Assembly: GCA_030146725.1 (NCBI GenBank)
Contig: JASLBJ010000222.1
Location: 1-7,161 of the forward strand
From: Sphingomicrobium sp.
GTDB lineage: Bacteria > Pseudomonadota > Alphaproteobacteria > Sphingomonadales > Sphingomonadaceae
Length of the DNA stretch: 7,161 bases
Reading direction: 5' to 3'
The stretch's first letter is position 1; every line of letters starts with the position of its first letter. A program made the translations under genes and the position numbers. The notes below the pieces were generated by a model. It was not told where the DNA came from. It did no database searches and was given only the letters and a program-made list of their open reading frames with translations. Below are positions 1-6,660 of this stretch, in pieces.

Positions 1-150
1 ATGCACCGCCGCGTCCGCCATACGCACGTGCAGCGCCTTGGCGTCCGCATCCGAATAAACGGCAACCGTCCGCACTCCGAGCGCCCGCGCCGTCCGGATC
101 ACCCGACACGCAATCTCGCCCCGATTGGCGATGAGGAGGGATCCAAGCAT
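1..150 (-). CDS. mccA: Methylcrotonyl-CoA carboxylase biotin-carboxylase (alpha) subunit, N-terminal fragment
   Basis: Only the first 50 codons are in the window; the gene continues past the left edge. The ATG at 150 begins [20 protein letters not shown], the hallmark N-terminus of biotin-carboxylase subunits of acyl-CoA carboxylases (start of the ATP-grasp superfamily BC domain), followed by [14 protein letters not shown]. This subunit carboxylates biotin using ATP and bicarbonate, and in full length usually ends in a biotinyl domain. The fragment alone cannot separate methylcrotonyl-, propionyl- or geranyl-CoA carboxylase. The assignment to methylcrotonyl-CoA carboxylase rests on its position 6 bases after the beta-subunit gene and downstream of isovaleryl-CoA dehydrogenase. 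Only a weak AGGA lies upstream, at a long spacing of about 11 bases, so translation may depend on coupling to the preceding gene. Confidence 0.9.
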   Translation of the reverse strand, partial: MLGSLLIANRGEIACRVIRTARALGVRTVAVYSDADAKALHVRMADAAVH

Positions 151-156
151 TGCCGA

Positions 157-1758
157 TTACATCCTGAACACGCCGAATTGCGGACGCTCCGGTATCGGCG
201 CATTCAGGCACGCCGCAAACGCGAGCCCGAGCACGTCGCGGGTCTGCACCGGATCGATAATCCCGTCGTCCCACAGGCGCGAGGTCGCGTGCCATGGGTT
301 GCCCTGCGCCTCGTAATCGTCGCGGATCGGCTGCTTGAACGCTTCCGCTTGTTCCGGAGTCCATTTGTCGGCATTGCGGTGCACCGTCGCCAGCACCGAT
401 GCCGCCTGCTCGCCGCCCATCACGCTGATCCGGCTGTTGGGCCAGCTGAACAGGAACCGCGGCGAATACGCTCGTCCCGCCATCCCGTAATTACCCGCCC
501 CGAACGAGCCGCCGATCAGCACCGTGACCTTGGGCACCTGCGCGGTCGCCACCGCCGTCACCAGCTTCGCGCCGTGCTTGGCGATCCCTTCCGCCTCGTA
601 TTTGCCGCCGACCATGAAGCCGGAAATATTCTGCAGGAACAGCAACGGCACGCGCCGCTGGCACGCAAGCTCGATGAAGTGCGCGCCCTTGACCGCAGAC
701 TCGCTGAACAGCACGCCATTGTTGGCCAGGATCGCGACCGGCATTCCGTGGATGTGCGCGAAACCGCAAACCAAAGTCGCGCCGTACAGCGCCTTGAACT
801 CGTGCAGCTCCGACCCGTCGACGATCCGCGCGATCAGCTCGCGTACATCGTATGGCGCACGCACGTCCTCCGGTATGAGGCCGTATAATTCCTCGGCATC
901 GAACAGTGGCGGCCGTGGCTCGCGCAACGCAATCCCCGCTCCTGCTTCCGAGCCCAGATGCGACACGATATCCCGCACGATCGTCAGCGCATGTTCGTCA
1001 TTGTCGGCAAGGTGATCGACCACGCCGCTCCGCCGCGCATGCAGATCGCCGCCGCCAAGCTCCTCGGCGCTGATCTCCTCCCCTGTCGCCGCTTTCACCA
1101 GCGGCGGCCCGGCGAGGAAGATCGTCCCCTGCTCGCGAACGATCACGCTTTCGTCGCTCATCGCCGGCACATAGGCGCCGCCCGCGGTACAGCTGCCCAT
1201 CACGCAGGCGATCTGCGCGATCCCCTTCGCCGACATCTGCGCCTGGTTATAGAAGATGCGCCCGAAGTGATCGCGGTCGGGAAACACCTCGGCCTGGTGC
1301 GGCAGATTGGCGCCGCCTGAATCGACCAGATAGATGCACGGCAGCCGGTTCGCCTCGGCGATCTCCTGCGCGCGCAGATGCTTCTTCACCGTCAGCGGAT
1401 AATAGGTCCCGCCCTTCACCGTCGCATCGTTGCAGACGATCATCGCCTGCTGTCCGGACACCCGCCCGATGCCGGCGATCAGCCCCGCGCCGGGCACCTC
1501 GCCGTCGTACAGGTCGAACGCCGCAAGCTGCCCGATCTCGAGGAACGGCGAGCCTGGATCAAGCAGCCGCTCGACCCGCTCACGTGGAAGCAGCTTGCCG
1601 CGCCCGCTGTGCCGCTCGCGCGACTTCTCCGTTCCGCCCAATCCAACTCGAGCCACGTCCGCACGCAGGCGCTCGGCGAGCGCACGGTTGTGCGCGGCGC
1701 GGGCGCGGAACGCCTCGCCGTCGACCGCAACCTTGCTCTCGATCCGCGGCGCGCTCAT
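157..1758 (-). CDS. mccB: Methylcrotonyl-CoA carboxylase carboxyltransferase (beta) subunit
   Basis: A 533-residue carboxyltransferase, the usual length for MccB (about 535). It moves the carboxyl group from biotin to 3-methylcrotonyl-CoA, giving 3-methylglutaconyl-CoA in leucine degradation; the holoenzyme is a cytosolic alpha/beta complex. Two crotonase-like halves are visible. The N-terminal half carries [10 protein letters not shown] (146-155) and [11 protein letters not shown] (193-203). The C-terminal half carries [14 protein letters not shown] (375-388), [17 protein letters not shown] (416-432) and [12 protein letters not shown] (445-456). QNISGFMVG at the acyl-CoA site is typical of methylcrotonyl- or geranyl-CoA carboxylases, whereas propionyl-CoA carboxylases usually have a DVPGF-type sequence. 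Start chosen at the ATG at 1758: it forms an ATGA overlap with the upstream membrane-protein gene and opens on [10 protein letters not shown]. The frame stays open to 1956, but that extra part is Arg/Ala-rich and only the shadow of the neighbour. Geranyl-CoA carboxylase is a less likely alternative. Confidence 0.95.
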   Translation of the reverse strand: MSAPRIESKVAVDGEAFRARAAHNRALAERLRADVARVGLGGTEKSRERHSGRGKLLPRERVERLLDPGSPFLEIGQLAAFDLYDGEVPGAGLIAGIGRVSGQQAMIVCNDATVKGGTYYPLTVKKHLRAQEIAEANRLPCIYLVDSGGANLPHQAEVFPDRDHFGRIFYNQAQMSAKGIAQIACVMGSCTAGGAYVPAMSDESVIVREQGTIFLAGPPLVKAATGEEISAEELGGGDLHARRSGVVDHLADNDEHALTIVRDIVSHLGSEAGAGIALREPRPPLFDAEELYGLIPEDVRAPYDVRELIARIVDGSELHEFKALYGATLVCGFAHIHGMPVAILANNGVLFSESAVKGAHFIELACQRRVPLLFLQNISGFMVGGKYEAEGIAKHGAKLVTAVATAQVPKVTVLIGGSFGAGNYGMAGRAYSPRFLFSWPNSRISVMGGEQAASVLATVHRNADKWTPEQAEAFKQPIRDDYEAQGNPWHATSRLWDDGIIDPVQTRDVLGLAFAACLNAPIPERPQFGVFRM

Positions 1759-2111
1759 GTGACGGATCCGATCAGCGCGCAGAGCCCGGCTGCGCTCAGC
1801 ACCGGCCAGCCAACATGCTTGCCGCGGGTGGAGATCAGGCTGACGGCGCCGAGCGCCAGCCAGATCGCGGCGATCACCTGGATCAAGCCCATCGGAACGC
1901 CGGGCCAGCTTACGGTGAGCGCGGAGCCGACCATCAGCGCGCTGGTCACGTGCCACGCGTAGCGGACGATCGTCCGTGCAAAGCCGCTCGCCATCACCCC
2001 GCCACGGTCGCGCAGCAGCGGGCCGATCAGCCGCTTCTCGCCGAGAAGGGAGTGGGTAACAGCGGTCGCTGCCATGAACGCGGCAGAAGCCCAGAGCCAG
2101 GTCGTGCTCAC
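1755..2111 (-). CDS. Small multi-pass membrane protein of unknown function inside the leucine-degradation operon
   Basis: A 118-residue hydrophobic protein that I cannot assign to a named family. About four membrane segments can be drawn: roughly residues 3-22, 47-68, 72-94 and 100-117. Between helices 1 and 2 is a polar, basic loop, [20 protein letters not shown] (19-38); helix 2 begins RYAWHVTS (50-57). The His-Ser and Gly-Glu pair and the Trp-His pair look like residues a family would conserve, but this is inference. The start is a GTG at 2111 whose GTGA overlaps the dehydrogenase stop, and the gene ends in an ATGA overlap with mccB. It is therefore very probably translated by coupling between two leucine-catabolic enzymes. 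No signal peptidase site or known transporter motif is visible. Its coding status is well supported by the overlaps at both ends and by the protein's composition. Confidence 0.85.
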   Translation of the reverse strand: MSTTWLWASAAFMAATAVTHSLLGEKRLIGPLLRDRGGVMASGFARTIVRYAWHVTSALMVGSALTVSWPGVPMGLIQVIAAIWLALGAVSLISTRGKHVGWPVLSAAGLCALIGSVT

Positions 2112-3259
2112 GCCCCGACCAGCTCGCGCCCGATCAGCATGCGCCTGATTTCATTAGTGCCGGCGCCGATGTCGAGCAGCTTGGCGTCGCGCAGATAACG
2201 CTCGACCGGCCAGTCCTTGGTGTAGCCGGCCCCGCCGAGCGCCTGCACCGCCTCGCCCGCGACCTTGAACGCGCTTTCGCTCGCAAGCAGGATCGCGCCC
2301 GCCGCATCGAACCGCGTCGTCTTGCCGGCATCGCACGCCCGCGCCACCTGATAGACGTAGGCGCGCGCGGAATTGAGCATCACGTACATGTCCGCAATCT
2401 TGGCCTGCATCAGCTGGAAGCTGCCGATCGGTGCCCCGAATTGCTTCCTCTCGCGAACGTAGGGCAGCACCGTATCGAGGCACGCCTGCATGATTCCAAG
2501 CTGGATCCCGGCAAGCACGGTGCGCTCGTAATCGAGCCCGCTCATCAGCACCGCGACGCCCTTGTTCTCCTCGCCCATGACGTTCTCGGGCGGAACGAAG
2601 CAGTCATCGAACACCAATTCGGAGGTCGGCGAGCCGCGCATCCCCATCTTGTCGACCTTCTGCCCGGGCCGGAAACCCTGCATGTCCTTTTCGATCAGGA
2701 AGGCGGTGATGCCCCGGCTGCCCTCGCCCGTCTTGGCATAGACGACCAAAGTATCGGCGTGGCTGCCGTTGGTGATCCAGAACTTGGTCCCGTTGAGCCG
2801 GTAGCCGTTGCCCGACTTCTCGGCCTTCAACTTCATGCTGACGACGTCGCTGCCCGCTCCCGCCTCGCTCATCGCCAGCGCGCCGACATGCTCGCCGCTG
2901 ATCAGCTTGGGCAGGTATTTGCGCTTCTGCTCGTCGTTGCCCCAGCGGCGGATCTGGTTGACGCACAGGTTCGAATGCGCGCCGTAGCTGAGGCCGACCG
3001 AGGCGGACGCCCGCGCCACTTCCTCCTGCGCCACGACATGCTCGAGATAGCCAAGGCCGAGCCCGCCCCATTCCTCCTCGACGGTGATCCCGTGCAAGCC
3101 CAGCTCGCCCATCTGCGGCCACAGCTCGACCGGGAACTCGTCGCTCTCGTCGATCCTCGCGGCGATCGGCGCGATCCGCTCGGCCGCGAACCGCCGCGTC
3201 GAGTCACGGATCGTGTCGGCCATCTCGCCAAGGTCGAAGTCGAGGCCGGGATCAGACAT
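2108..3259 (-). CDS. ivd: Isovaleryl-CoA dehydrogenase
   Basis: A 383-residue acyl-CoA dehydrogenase of normal family length. It oxidises isovaleryl-CoA to 3-methylcrotonyl-CoA with FAD, passing electrons to electron-transfer flavoprotein. Visible motifs: [14 protein letters not shown] (128-141, flavin/substrate signature), [18 protein letters not shown] (160-177), [19 protein letters not shown] (269-287) and the signature at about 341-360 ending in [10 protein letters not shown]. Most acyl-CoA dehydrogenases carry the catalytic glutamate in a YEGT motif near the C-terminus; here that site reads [10 protein letters not shown] (364-373). A glutamate is instead present in [11 protein letters not shown] (241-251, Glu245), where known isovaleryl-CoA dehydrogenases have theirs. 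This favours IVD over short- or medium-chain enzymes. Start: ATG at 3259, preceded by AGGAG with about 6 bases spacing; a TTG at 3280 is also in frame but lies upstream of that ribosome site. It is first in the operon, and its stop overlaps the next start. Confidence 0.95.
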   Translation of the reverse strand: MSDPGLDFDLGEMADTIRDSTRRFAAERIAPIAARIDESDEFPVELWPQMGELGLHGITVEEEWGGLGLGYLEHVVAQEEVARASASVGLSYGAHSNLCVNQIRRWGNDEQKRKYLPKLISGEHVGALAMSEAGAGSDVVSMKLKAEKSGNGYRLNGTKFWITNGSHADTLVVYAKTGEGSRGITAFLIEKDMQGFRPGQKVDKMGMRGSPTSELVFDDCFVPPENVMGEENKGVAVLMSGLDYERTVLAGIQLGIMQACLDTVLPYVRERKQFGAPIGSFQLMQAKIADMYVMLNSARAYVYQVARACDAGKTTRFDAAGAILLASESAFKVAGEAVQALGGAGYTKDWPVERYLRDAKLLDIGAGTNEIRRMLIGRELVGA

Positions 3260-3393
3260 TGAGGTCTCCTGTTCCGCCAAGCGGCTAGCATTGCGGCAAG
3301 CGTTTGAACAAGCCGCCTGCTGGCACTATGTGGCGCTAAGCCCCGCGTTCGCGTTCTTCGTGAACGGACCCGCAACCGGAGACGAGCACCGCC
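3260..3393. promoter_or_regulatory. Divergent intergenic region shared by ivd operon and thiolase gene
   Basis: This 134-base gap lies between the starts of two outward-facing genes of the same pathway, so it must hold both promoters. On the minus strand AGGAG stands about 6 bases before the ivd ATG. On the plus strand a weaker GGAGA (3378-3382) stands 11 bases before the thiolase ATG. At 3293-3316 there is an imperfect inverted repeat, GCGGC-N14-GCCGC, centred on TTTGAACAAG; this is a possible operator overlapping the predicted -35 element. I cannot recognise a specific regulator site, for example the LiuR-type palindrome known for leucine-degradation genes in other Proteobacteria. The minus-strand promoter may use the opposing TTGTTC read through the same bases, but no good -10 follows it. 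Confidence 0.5.
3304..3332 (+). promoter_or_regulatory. Candidate promoter for the acetyl-CoA acetyltransferase gene
   Basis: TTGAAC at 3304-3309 and TATGTG at 3327-3332 are separated by exactly 17 bases, the preferred spacing for a housekeeping sigma factor. The match is moderate (4 of 6 and 3 of 6 to the E. coli consensus), which is common in high-GC alphaproteobacteria. Transcription would begin near 3340, giving a leader of about 55 bases before the ATG at 3394. This is read from the sequence alone. Confidence 0.35.
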
Positions 3394-4587
3394 ATGGCCA
3401 CCACCCCAACCGATCCCACCGTCATCCTGTCCTACGCCCGCACCCCGATGGGCGCGATGCAGGGCGCATTGGCCGACGCCTCAGCGACCGACCTTGGCGC
3501 AACCGCGGTCAAGGCGGCCGTCGAGCGCGCTGGCGTTGCGGGCGGCGACATCGACCGCATCTACATGGGCTGCGTGCTCCCTGCGGGACTCGGCCAGGCG
3601 CCGGCCCGCCAGGCAGCGCTCAAGGCCGGCCTGCCGACCAGTGTCCAGGCGACGACCGTCAACAAGGTCTGCGGATCGGGCATGCAGACCGTGATCATGG
3701 GCGACGAGGCGATCCGCACCGGCAATGCCGACGTCATCGTGGCAGGCGGCATGGAATCGATGACCAACGCCCCGTACATCCTCAAGAAGATGCGCTCGGG
3801 CGCGCGGATCGGCCACGACAAGGTCTACGACCACATGTTCCTCGACGGGCTCGAGGATGCCTATGAGGAAGGTCGCGCGATGGGCAGCTTCGCCCAGTGC
3901 ACGTCCGACGAATATCAGCTGACCCGCGAGGCGATGGACGGCTACGCGATCGAAAGCCTGCGCCGCGCCAAGGACGCGATCGACAAGGGCGGCTTCGGCG
4001 ATGAAATCGTGGCCGTGACCATCAAGAGCCGCAAGGGCGACGTGGTCGTCGACACCGATGAAGCTCCAGGCCGTGGCCGTCCGGACAAGATCCCGCAGCT
4101 CAAGCCGGCCTTCTCAAAGGAAGGTACGATCACCGCCGCGACCTCGTCCTCGATCTCCGACGGCGCCGCAGCAGTGGTTCTGACCAGCGAGTCCAATGCC
4201 CGCGACAAAGGCCTCGAGCCGATCGCCCGGATCATCGCCACTGCCGCCCACGCGCAGGAGCCCGCCCAGTTCACCGTTGCGCCGATCGGCGCGATCGAAA
4301 AGGTCCTGGAAAAGGCCGGCTGGAAGACCGCCGACGTCGACCTGTGGGAAGTCAACGAGGCGTTCGCCTGCGTCGCGATGTTCGCGATGAAGGACCTCGG
4401 CATCCCTCATGAGAAGGTCAACATCCACGGTGGCGCCACCGCGCTCGGCCATCCGATCGGCGCCAGCGGCACCCGCATCCTCGTCACTCTCGTCAACGCG
4501 CTCAAGCAGACCGGCGGCAAGCGCGGCATTGCCAGCCTGTGCATCGGCGGCGGTGAAGCGACCGCGGTGGCGGTGGAGCTGGTCTAG
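3394..4587 (+). CDS. Acetyl-CoA C-acetyltransferase (degradative/biosynthetic thiolase)
   Basis: A 397-residue thiolase of normal length. It interconverts acetoacetyl-CoA plus CoA and two acetyl-CoA; beside the leucine genes it most likely finishes the breakdown of the acetoacetate made from HMG-CoA. The catalytic residues are all present: nucleophile Cys93 in NKVCGSGMQT (90-99), Asn321 in NEAFA (321-325), His353 in GGATALGHPIGASGTR (346-361) and acid/base Cys383 in CIGGGEA (383-389). The substrate-loop region reads TAATSSSISDGAAAVVL (247-263). The start is the ATG at 3394, with a modest GGAGA 11 bases upstream. The gene is transcribed divergently from ivd and converges on the SH3-protein gene. 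The family also serves polyhydroxybutyrate synthesis (PhaA) and fatty-acid beta-oxidation (FadA-like); no pha genes are near, so the catabolic role is favoured but is an inference from context. Confidence 0.93.
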   Translation: MATTPTDPTVILSYARTPMGAMQGALADASATDLGATAVKAAVERAGVAGGDIDRIYMGCVLPAGLGQAPARQAALKAGLPTSVQATTVNKVCGSGMQTVIMGDEAIRTGNADVIVAGGMESMTNAPYILKKMRSGARIGHDKVYDHMFLDGLEDAYEEGRAMGSFAQCTSDEYQLTREAMDGYAIESLRRAKDAIDKGGFGDEIVAVTIKSRKGDVVVDTDEAPGRGRPDKIPQLKPAFSKEGTITAATSSSISDGAAAVVLTSESNARDKGLEPIARIIATAAHAQEPAQFTVAPIGAIEKVLEKAGWKTADVDLWEVNEAFACVAMFAMKDLGIPHEKVNIHGGATALGHPIGASGTRILVTLVNALKQTGGKRGIASLCIGGGEATAVAVELV

Positions 4588-4613
4588 CACCCTAGAACGA
4601 GCGACAGGACCGG

Positions 4614-4638
4614 CGACGCGGGATCCACTCCCGCGTCG
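4614..4638. terminator. Bidirectional terminator-like hairpin between convergent genes
   Basis: CGACGCGGGA and TCCCGCGTCG form a perfect 10-bp stem around the 5-base loop TCCAC. It lies in the 55-base gap between the thiolase stop (4587) and the SH3-protein stop (4643), 26 bases past the thiolase and 4 bases past the SH3 stop. No strong T-run follows on either side, so termination would depend on the GC-rich stem or on Rho. Confidence 0.6.
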
Positions 4639-4642
4639 TGAT

Positions 4643-5122
4643 CTACTTGATCGTCTCACCCTCGGTGAGGCCCCACAGATCGCCCGTGCGGATGAAGCCA
4701 TCCCGCTTGCCGATCGTGATGTGGCACCACCCGTCCGTGCATTTCTCGATCCGCCCGACGACGCCGGGTTCGGCGCGGTAGCGCACCGGGCTCGAGTCCG
4801 ACGCTTCGATATGGATCGGCCGCGGCTCGCCCTCCTTGATCAGCGCCGTCCGGCGGTCGCTGAGCAAGGTCACCAGCATCCATCCGCGAGCTCCCTCCGG
4901 GTCCTCGATCAGCCGCCAGTTGGGATAGAGCTTGATCACCCGCACCGGCAGGTCGCGGCGCTTGTACAGCCACAGCCCCGGATAATTCTTGCCCGGACCC
5001 GAACGCATCATCGCCTCGCCGCTGGCGATCGACGCCCAATACGGCGGCTTCTTCTCCTGCGCGGCCGCCGGCGCGCCAAGCGCCAGCAGGACCGCCGCGA
5101 TCACCCCACGCTTCACACTCAT
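4643..5122 (-). CDS. Exported bacterial SH3-domain protein
   Basis: A 159-residue protein with a clear signal peptide: a basic MSVKRG, a hydrophobic core (residues 7-17) and a likely cut after APAAA (17-21). The mature part, about 138 residues, matches the bacterial SH3-like family (SH3_4 type) with two repeats. The first is at about 38-88, with MRSGPGKNYPGLW, a central NWRLIED and a closing GWMLVTLLS. The second is at about 112-151, with VRYRAEPGVVGRIEKC, GWCHIT and a closing GFIRTGDLWGL. Such domains bind peptide or cell-wall ligands in the periplasm; no enzymatic residues are expected. Cys128 and Cys133 could form a disulfide after export (inference). Start: ATG at 5122 overlaps the upstream stop as TGATG; a GTG one codon earlier (5125) is equally possible and adds one residue. 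A GGGGG run in front is the only ribosome-site candidate, so coupling to the upstream flavoprotein gene is likely. Confidence 0.85.
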   Translation of the reverse strand: MSVKRGVIAAVLLALGAPAAAQEKKPPYWASIASGEAMMRSGPGKNYPGLWLYKRRDLPVRVIKLYPNWRLIEDPEGARGWMLVTLLSDRRTALIKEGEPRPIHIEASDSSPVRYRAEPGVVGRIEKCTDGWCHITIGKRDGFIRTGDLWGLTEGETIK

Positions 5123-6528
5123 CACGCCCCCGTGCGGATCCGGTCAACCAGCTGCTTGACCGTCGGCACGAAGCCGTTCGAATAGAACGGGTCCTGCTTG
5201 AAGCGGAACGCCGCGTGCCCGGCGAACATCAGATTATTGTCGACCGGCCCACCATGCGCGATGTCCTGAAGAGTCTTCTGGATGCAGAACGAGCGCGGAT
5301 CGGCCAACCGCCCGGTCGAGTTCTTCTCATTGTCCGCCCAGCTTGAAAACGCACATTGCGACAGGCAGCCCATGCAGTCGGCCTGATCCTTGCGAATGAT
5401 CTTTTCGTCGTCGGGAGTCACGAACACGAGCGTGTCGTCGGGCGTTTTCAGCGCATTGGTAAAGCCCGCGCCATACCATTCGCGCGCATGCTGCAGGTCA
5501 CCCTTCGTGACCCAGTAATTCTTCTTGGTACCGATGCCGACATCGAGCTCGAACGCATGGTCGCCAACGCTCTCGCGGGTATAGGCGATCTGCCGCTCCG
5601 ACCGCGCCTCGAGCCAGCGCAGAAACGGCGTCCGCACCGCCGAAGAATAAAAGCCCGTTGGCGAGAATTTGTGCAGCAGCACGTCGCCCTCTTCCAAAGT
5701 CATCAGCCGCGCCTTCCACTCGGGCGGGATCGGGCTTTCCTGAGTCAGCAGCGGCCGTGTTCCGAACTGGAAGACAATCTGCCCGAGCTCGGGATTGTCG
5801 ATCCAGTCCTCCCACTCGTCGAGCCGCCACACGCCGCCGGCCATGACGATCGGAACACTGTCGGGAATACCGCCCTCCCGCATCACCTCGCGCAGTTCCT
5901 TGACCCGCGGATAAGGGTCCTGCGGCACGCGCGGATCCTCGGCATTACTGAGGCCGTTGTGCCCGCCCGCAAGCCACGGATCCTCATAGACCACCGCTGC
6001 AAGCCATTCCGAAGCCTTGGAATAAGCCCGCTTCCACAACGCCCGGAACGCCCGCCCGGAGCTGATGATCGGCAGATAATAAACCCCGTACGACGCCGCG
6101 ATCTCGGACAATTTATACGGCATCCCCGCGCCGCAGGTGACGCCCGCAACCTTGCCGCGCGTCCGCTCGAGCACGCCATGGAGGATCGGCTGCGCGCCGC
6201 CCATTTCCCACAGCACGTTGATGTTGATCGCGCCCTTGCCATCGGCGATCTCGTACGCGCGCTCGACCTGCGCAACCGCACCCTCGATGCCGTAGTGGAT
6301 CAGCTCCTCGTGCCGCTCGCGCCGGGTCAGCGCATTATAGACCTGCGGAATGATCCGCCCCTCGGGGTCGTAGCTGTCGGCGTTGACCGCACTGACCGTG
6401 CCGATCCCGCCCGCGGCCGCCCACGCGCCCGAGCTCATGTGGTTGGACGCACTGACGCCCTTGCCGCCTTCGACCAGCGGCCAAACCTCGTGCCCGCCAT
6501 AGTGGATGGGCTGGAGCCCCTTGAACAA
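5122..6528 (-). CDS. Nitronate monooxygenase-family FMN protein with C-terminal four-cysteine motif
   Basis: A 468-residue protein whose N-terminal two thirds resemble nitronate monooxygenases (2-nitropropane dioxygenase family, FMN-binding TIM barrels). Motifs seen: GVSASNHMSSGAWAAAGGIG (24-43), TCGAGMP (131-137), AGGHNG (187-192, His190 at the family's catalytic-histidine position), VMAGGVW (228-234) and FGTRPLLTQES (255-265), the last two probably holding the FMN phosphate. The family usually has 310-380 residues; here about 110 extra residues follow the barrel, with Cys385, Cys388, Cys392 and Cys415 (CX2CX3CX22C), which could hold an iron-sulfur cluster. The substrate is unknown; nitronates are only one possibility. 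Start: TTG at 6528 has GGGAGAG 5 bases upstream, and the protein then opens FKGLQPIHYGG. An in-frame TTG at 6579 would add 17 residues but has no ribosome site. The stop overlaps the SH3-protein gene. Confidence 0.85.
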   Translation of the reverse strand: MFKGLQPIHYGGHEVWPLVEGGKGVSASNHMSSGAWAAAGGIGTVSAVNADSYDPEGRIIPQVYNALTRRERHEELIHYGIEGAVAQVERAYEIADGKGAININVLWEMGGAQPILHGVLERTRGKVAGVTCGAGMPYKLSEIAASYGVYYLPIISSGRAFRALWKRAYSKASEWLAAVVYEDPWLAGGHNGLSNAEDPRVPQDPYPRVKELREVMREGGIPDSVPIVMAGGVWRLDEWEDWIDNPELGQIVFQFGTRPLLTQESPIPPEWKARLMTLEEGDVLLHKFSPTGFYSSAVRTPFLRWLEARSERQIAYTRESVGDHAFELDVGIGTKKNYWVTKGDLQHAREWYGAGFTNALKTPDDTLVFVTPDDEKIIRKDQADCMGCLSQCAFSSWADNEKNSTGRLADPRSFCIQKTLQDIAHGGPVDNNLMFAGHAAFRFKQDPFYSNGFVPTVKQLVDRIRTGA

Positions 6529-6660
6529 TGCGTCTCTCCCGTCGTGCGGCGCCAGTGGCGGCGATGTCGAATGCTGCAATAGGGTGCAGCAGCCGTTCTG
6601 GCCATAACGAAGCGGGCCGGGAATCGCTTCCCGGCCCGCTCGCTTTGGCTTGGCTCCGGC
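6529..6660. other. Intergenic region between glycine-zipper gene and flavoprotein gene
   Basis: This 132-base gap contains the terminator hairpin of the upstream gene (6611-6640). Between it and the flavoprotein start are about 80 bases that should hold that gene's promoter. The ribosome site GGGAGAG (6534-6540, minus strand) is the only clear element. CTATTG at about 6577-6582 on the minus strand could be a weak -10, but I find no matching -35 at a good distance. Confidence 0.4.
6611..6640 (-). terminator. Rho-independent-like terminator of the glycine-zipper gene
   Basis: AGCGGGCCGGGA and TCCCGGCCCGCT form a perfect 12-bp, very GC-rich stem with a 6-base loop. On the minus strand the hairpin begins 20 bases after the glycine-zipper stop codon. 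It is followed by TCGTTATGG, which is only a poor U-tract. It should separate this gene from the flavoprotein/SH3 transcription unit. Confidence 0.75.

Noticed and set aside
1..888. Long open frame on the plus strand, opposite mccA/mccB
   Set aside because: Arg/His-rich translation without domains; the opposite strand carries well-recognised carboxylase motifs throughout.
1759..1956. N-terminal extension of mccB by 66 codons
   Set aside because: The added residues are Arg/Ala/Asp-rich, overlap the membrane-protein gene almost entirely, and do not look like a carboxyltransferase N-terminus. The ATG at 1758 in the ATGA overlap fits family length.
2441..3262. 273-codon plus-strand frame opposite ivd
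   Set aside because: Composition is that of an antisense shadow, and the minus strand encodes a complete acyl-CoA dehydrogenase.
3260..3280. TTG start seven codons upstream for ivd
   Set aside because: The AGGAG ribosome site lies between this TTG and the ATG at 3259, so it can only serve the ATG.
5356..6582. 408-codon open frame on the plus strand
   Set aside because: It lies opposite the flavoprotein gene, has an Arg/His/Pro/Leu-rich composition with no recognisable motif, and is a typical antisense shadow in GC-rich DNA.
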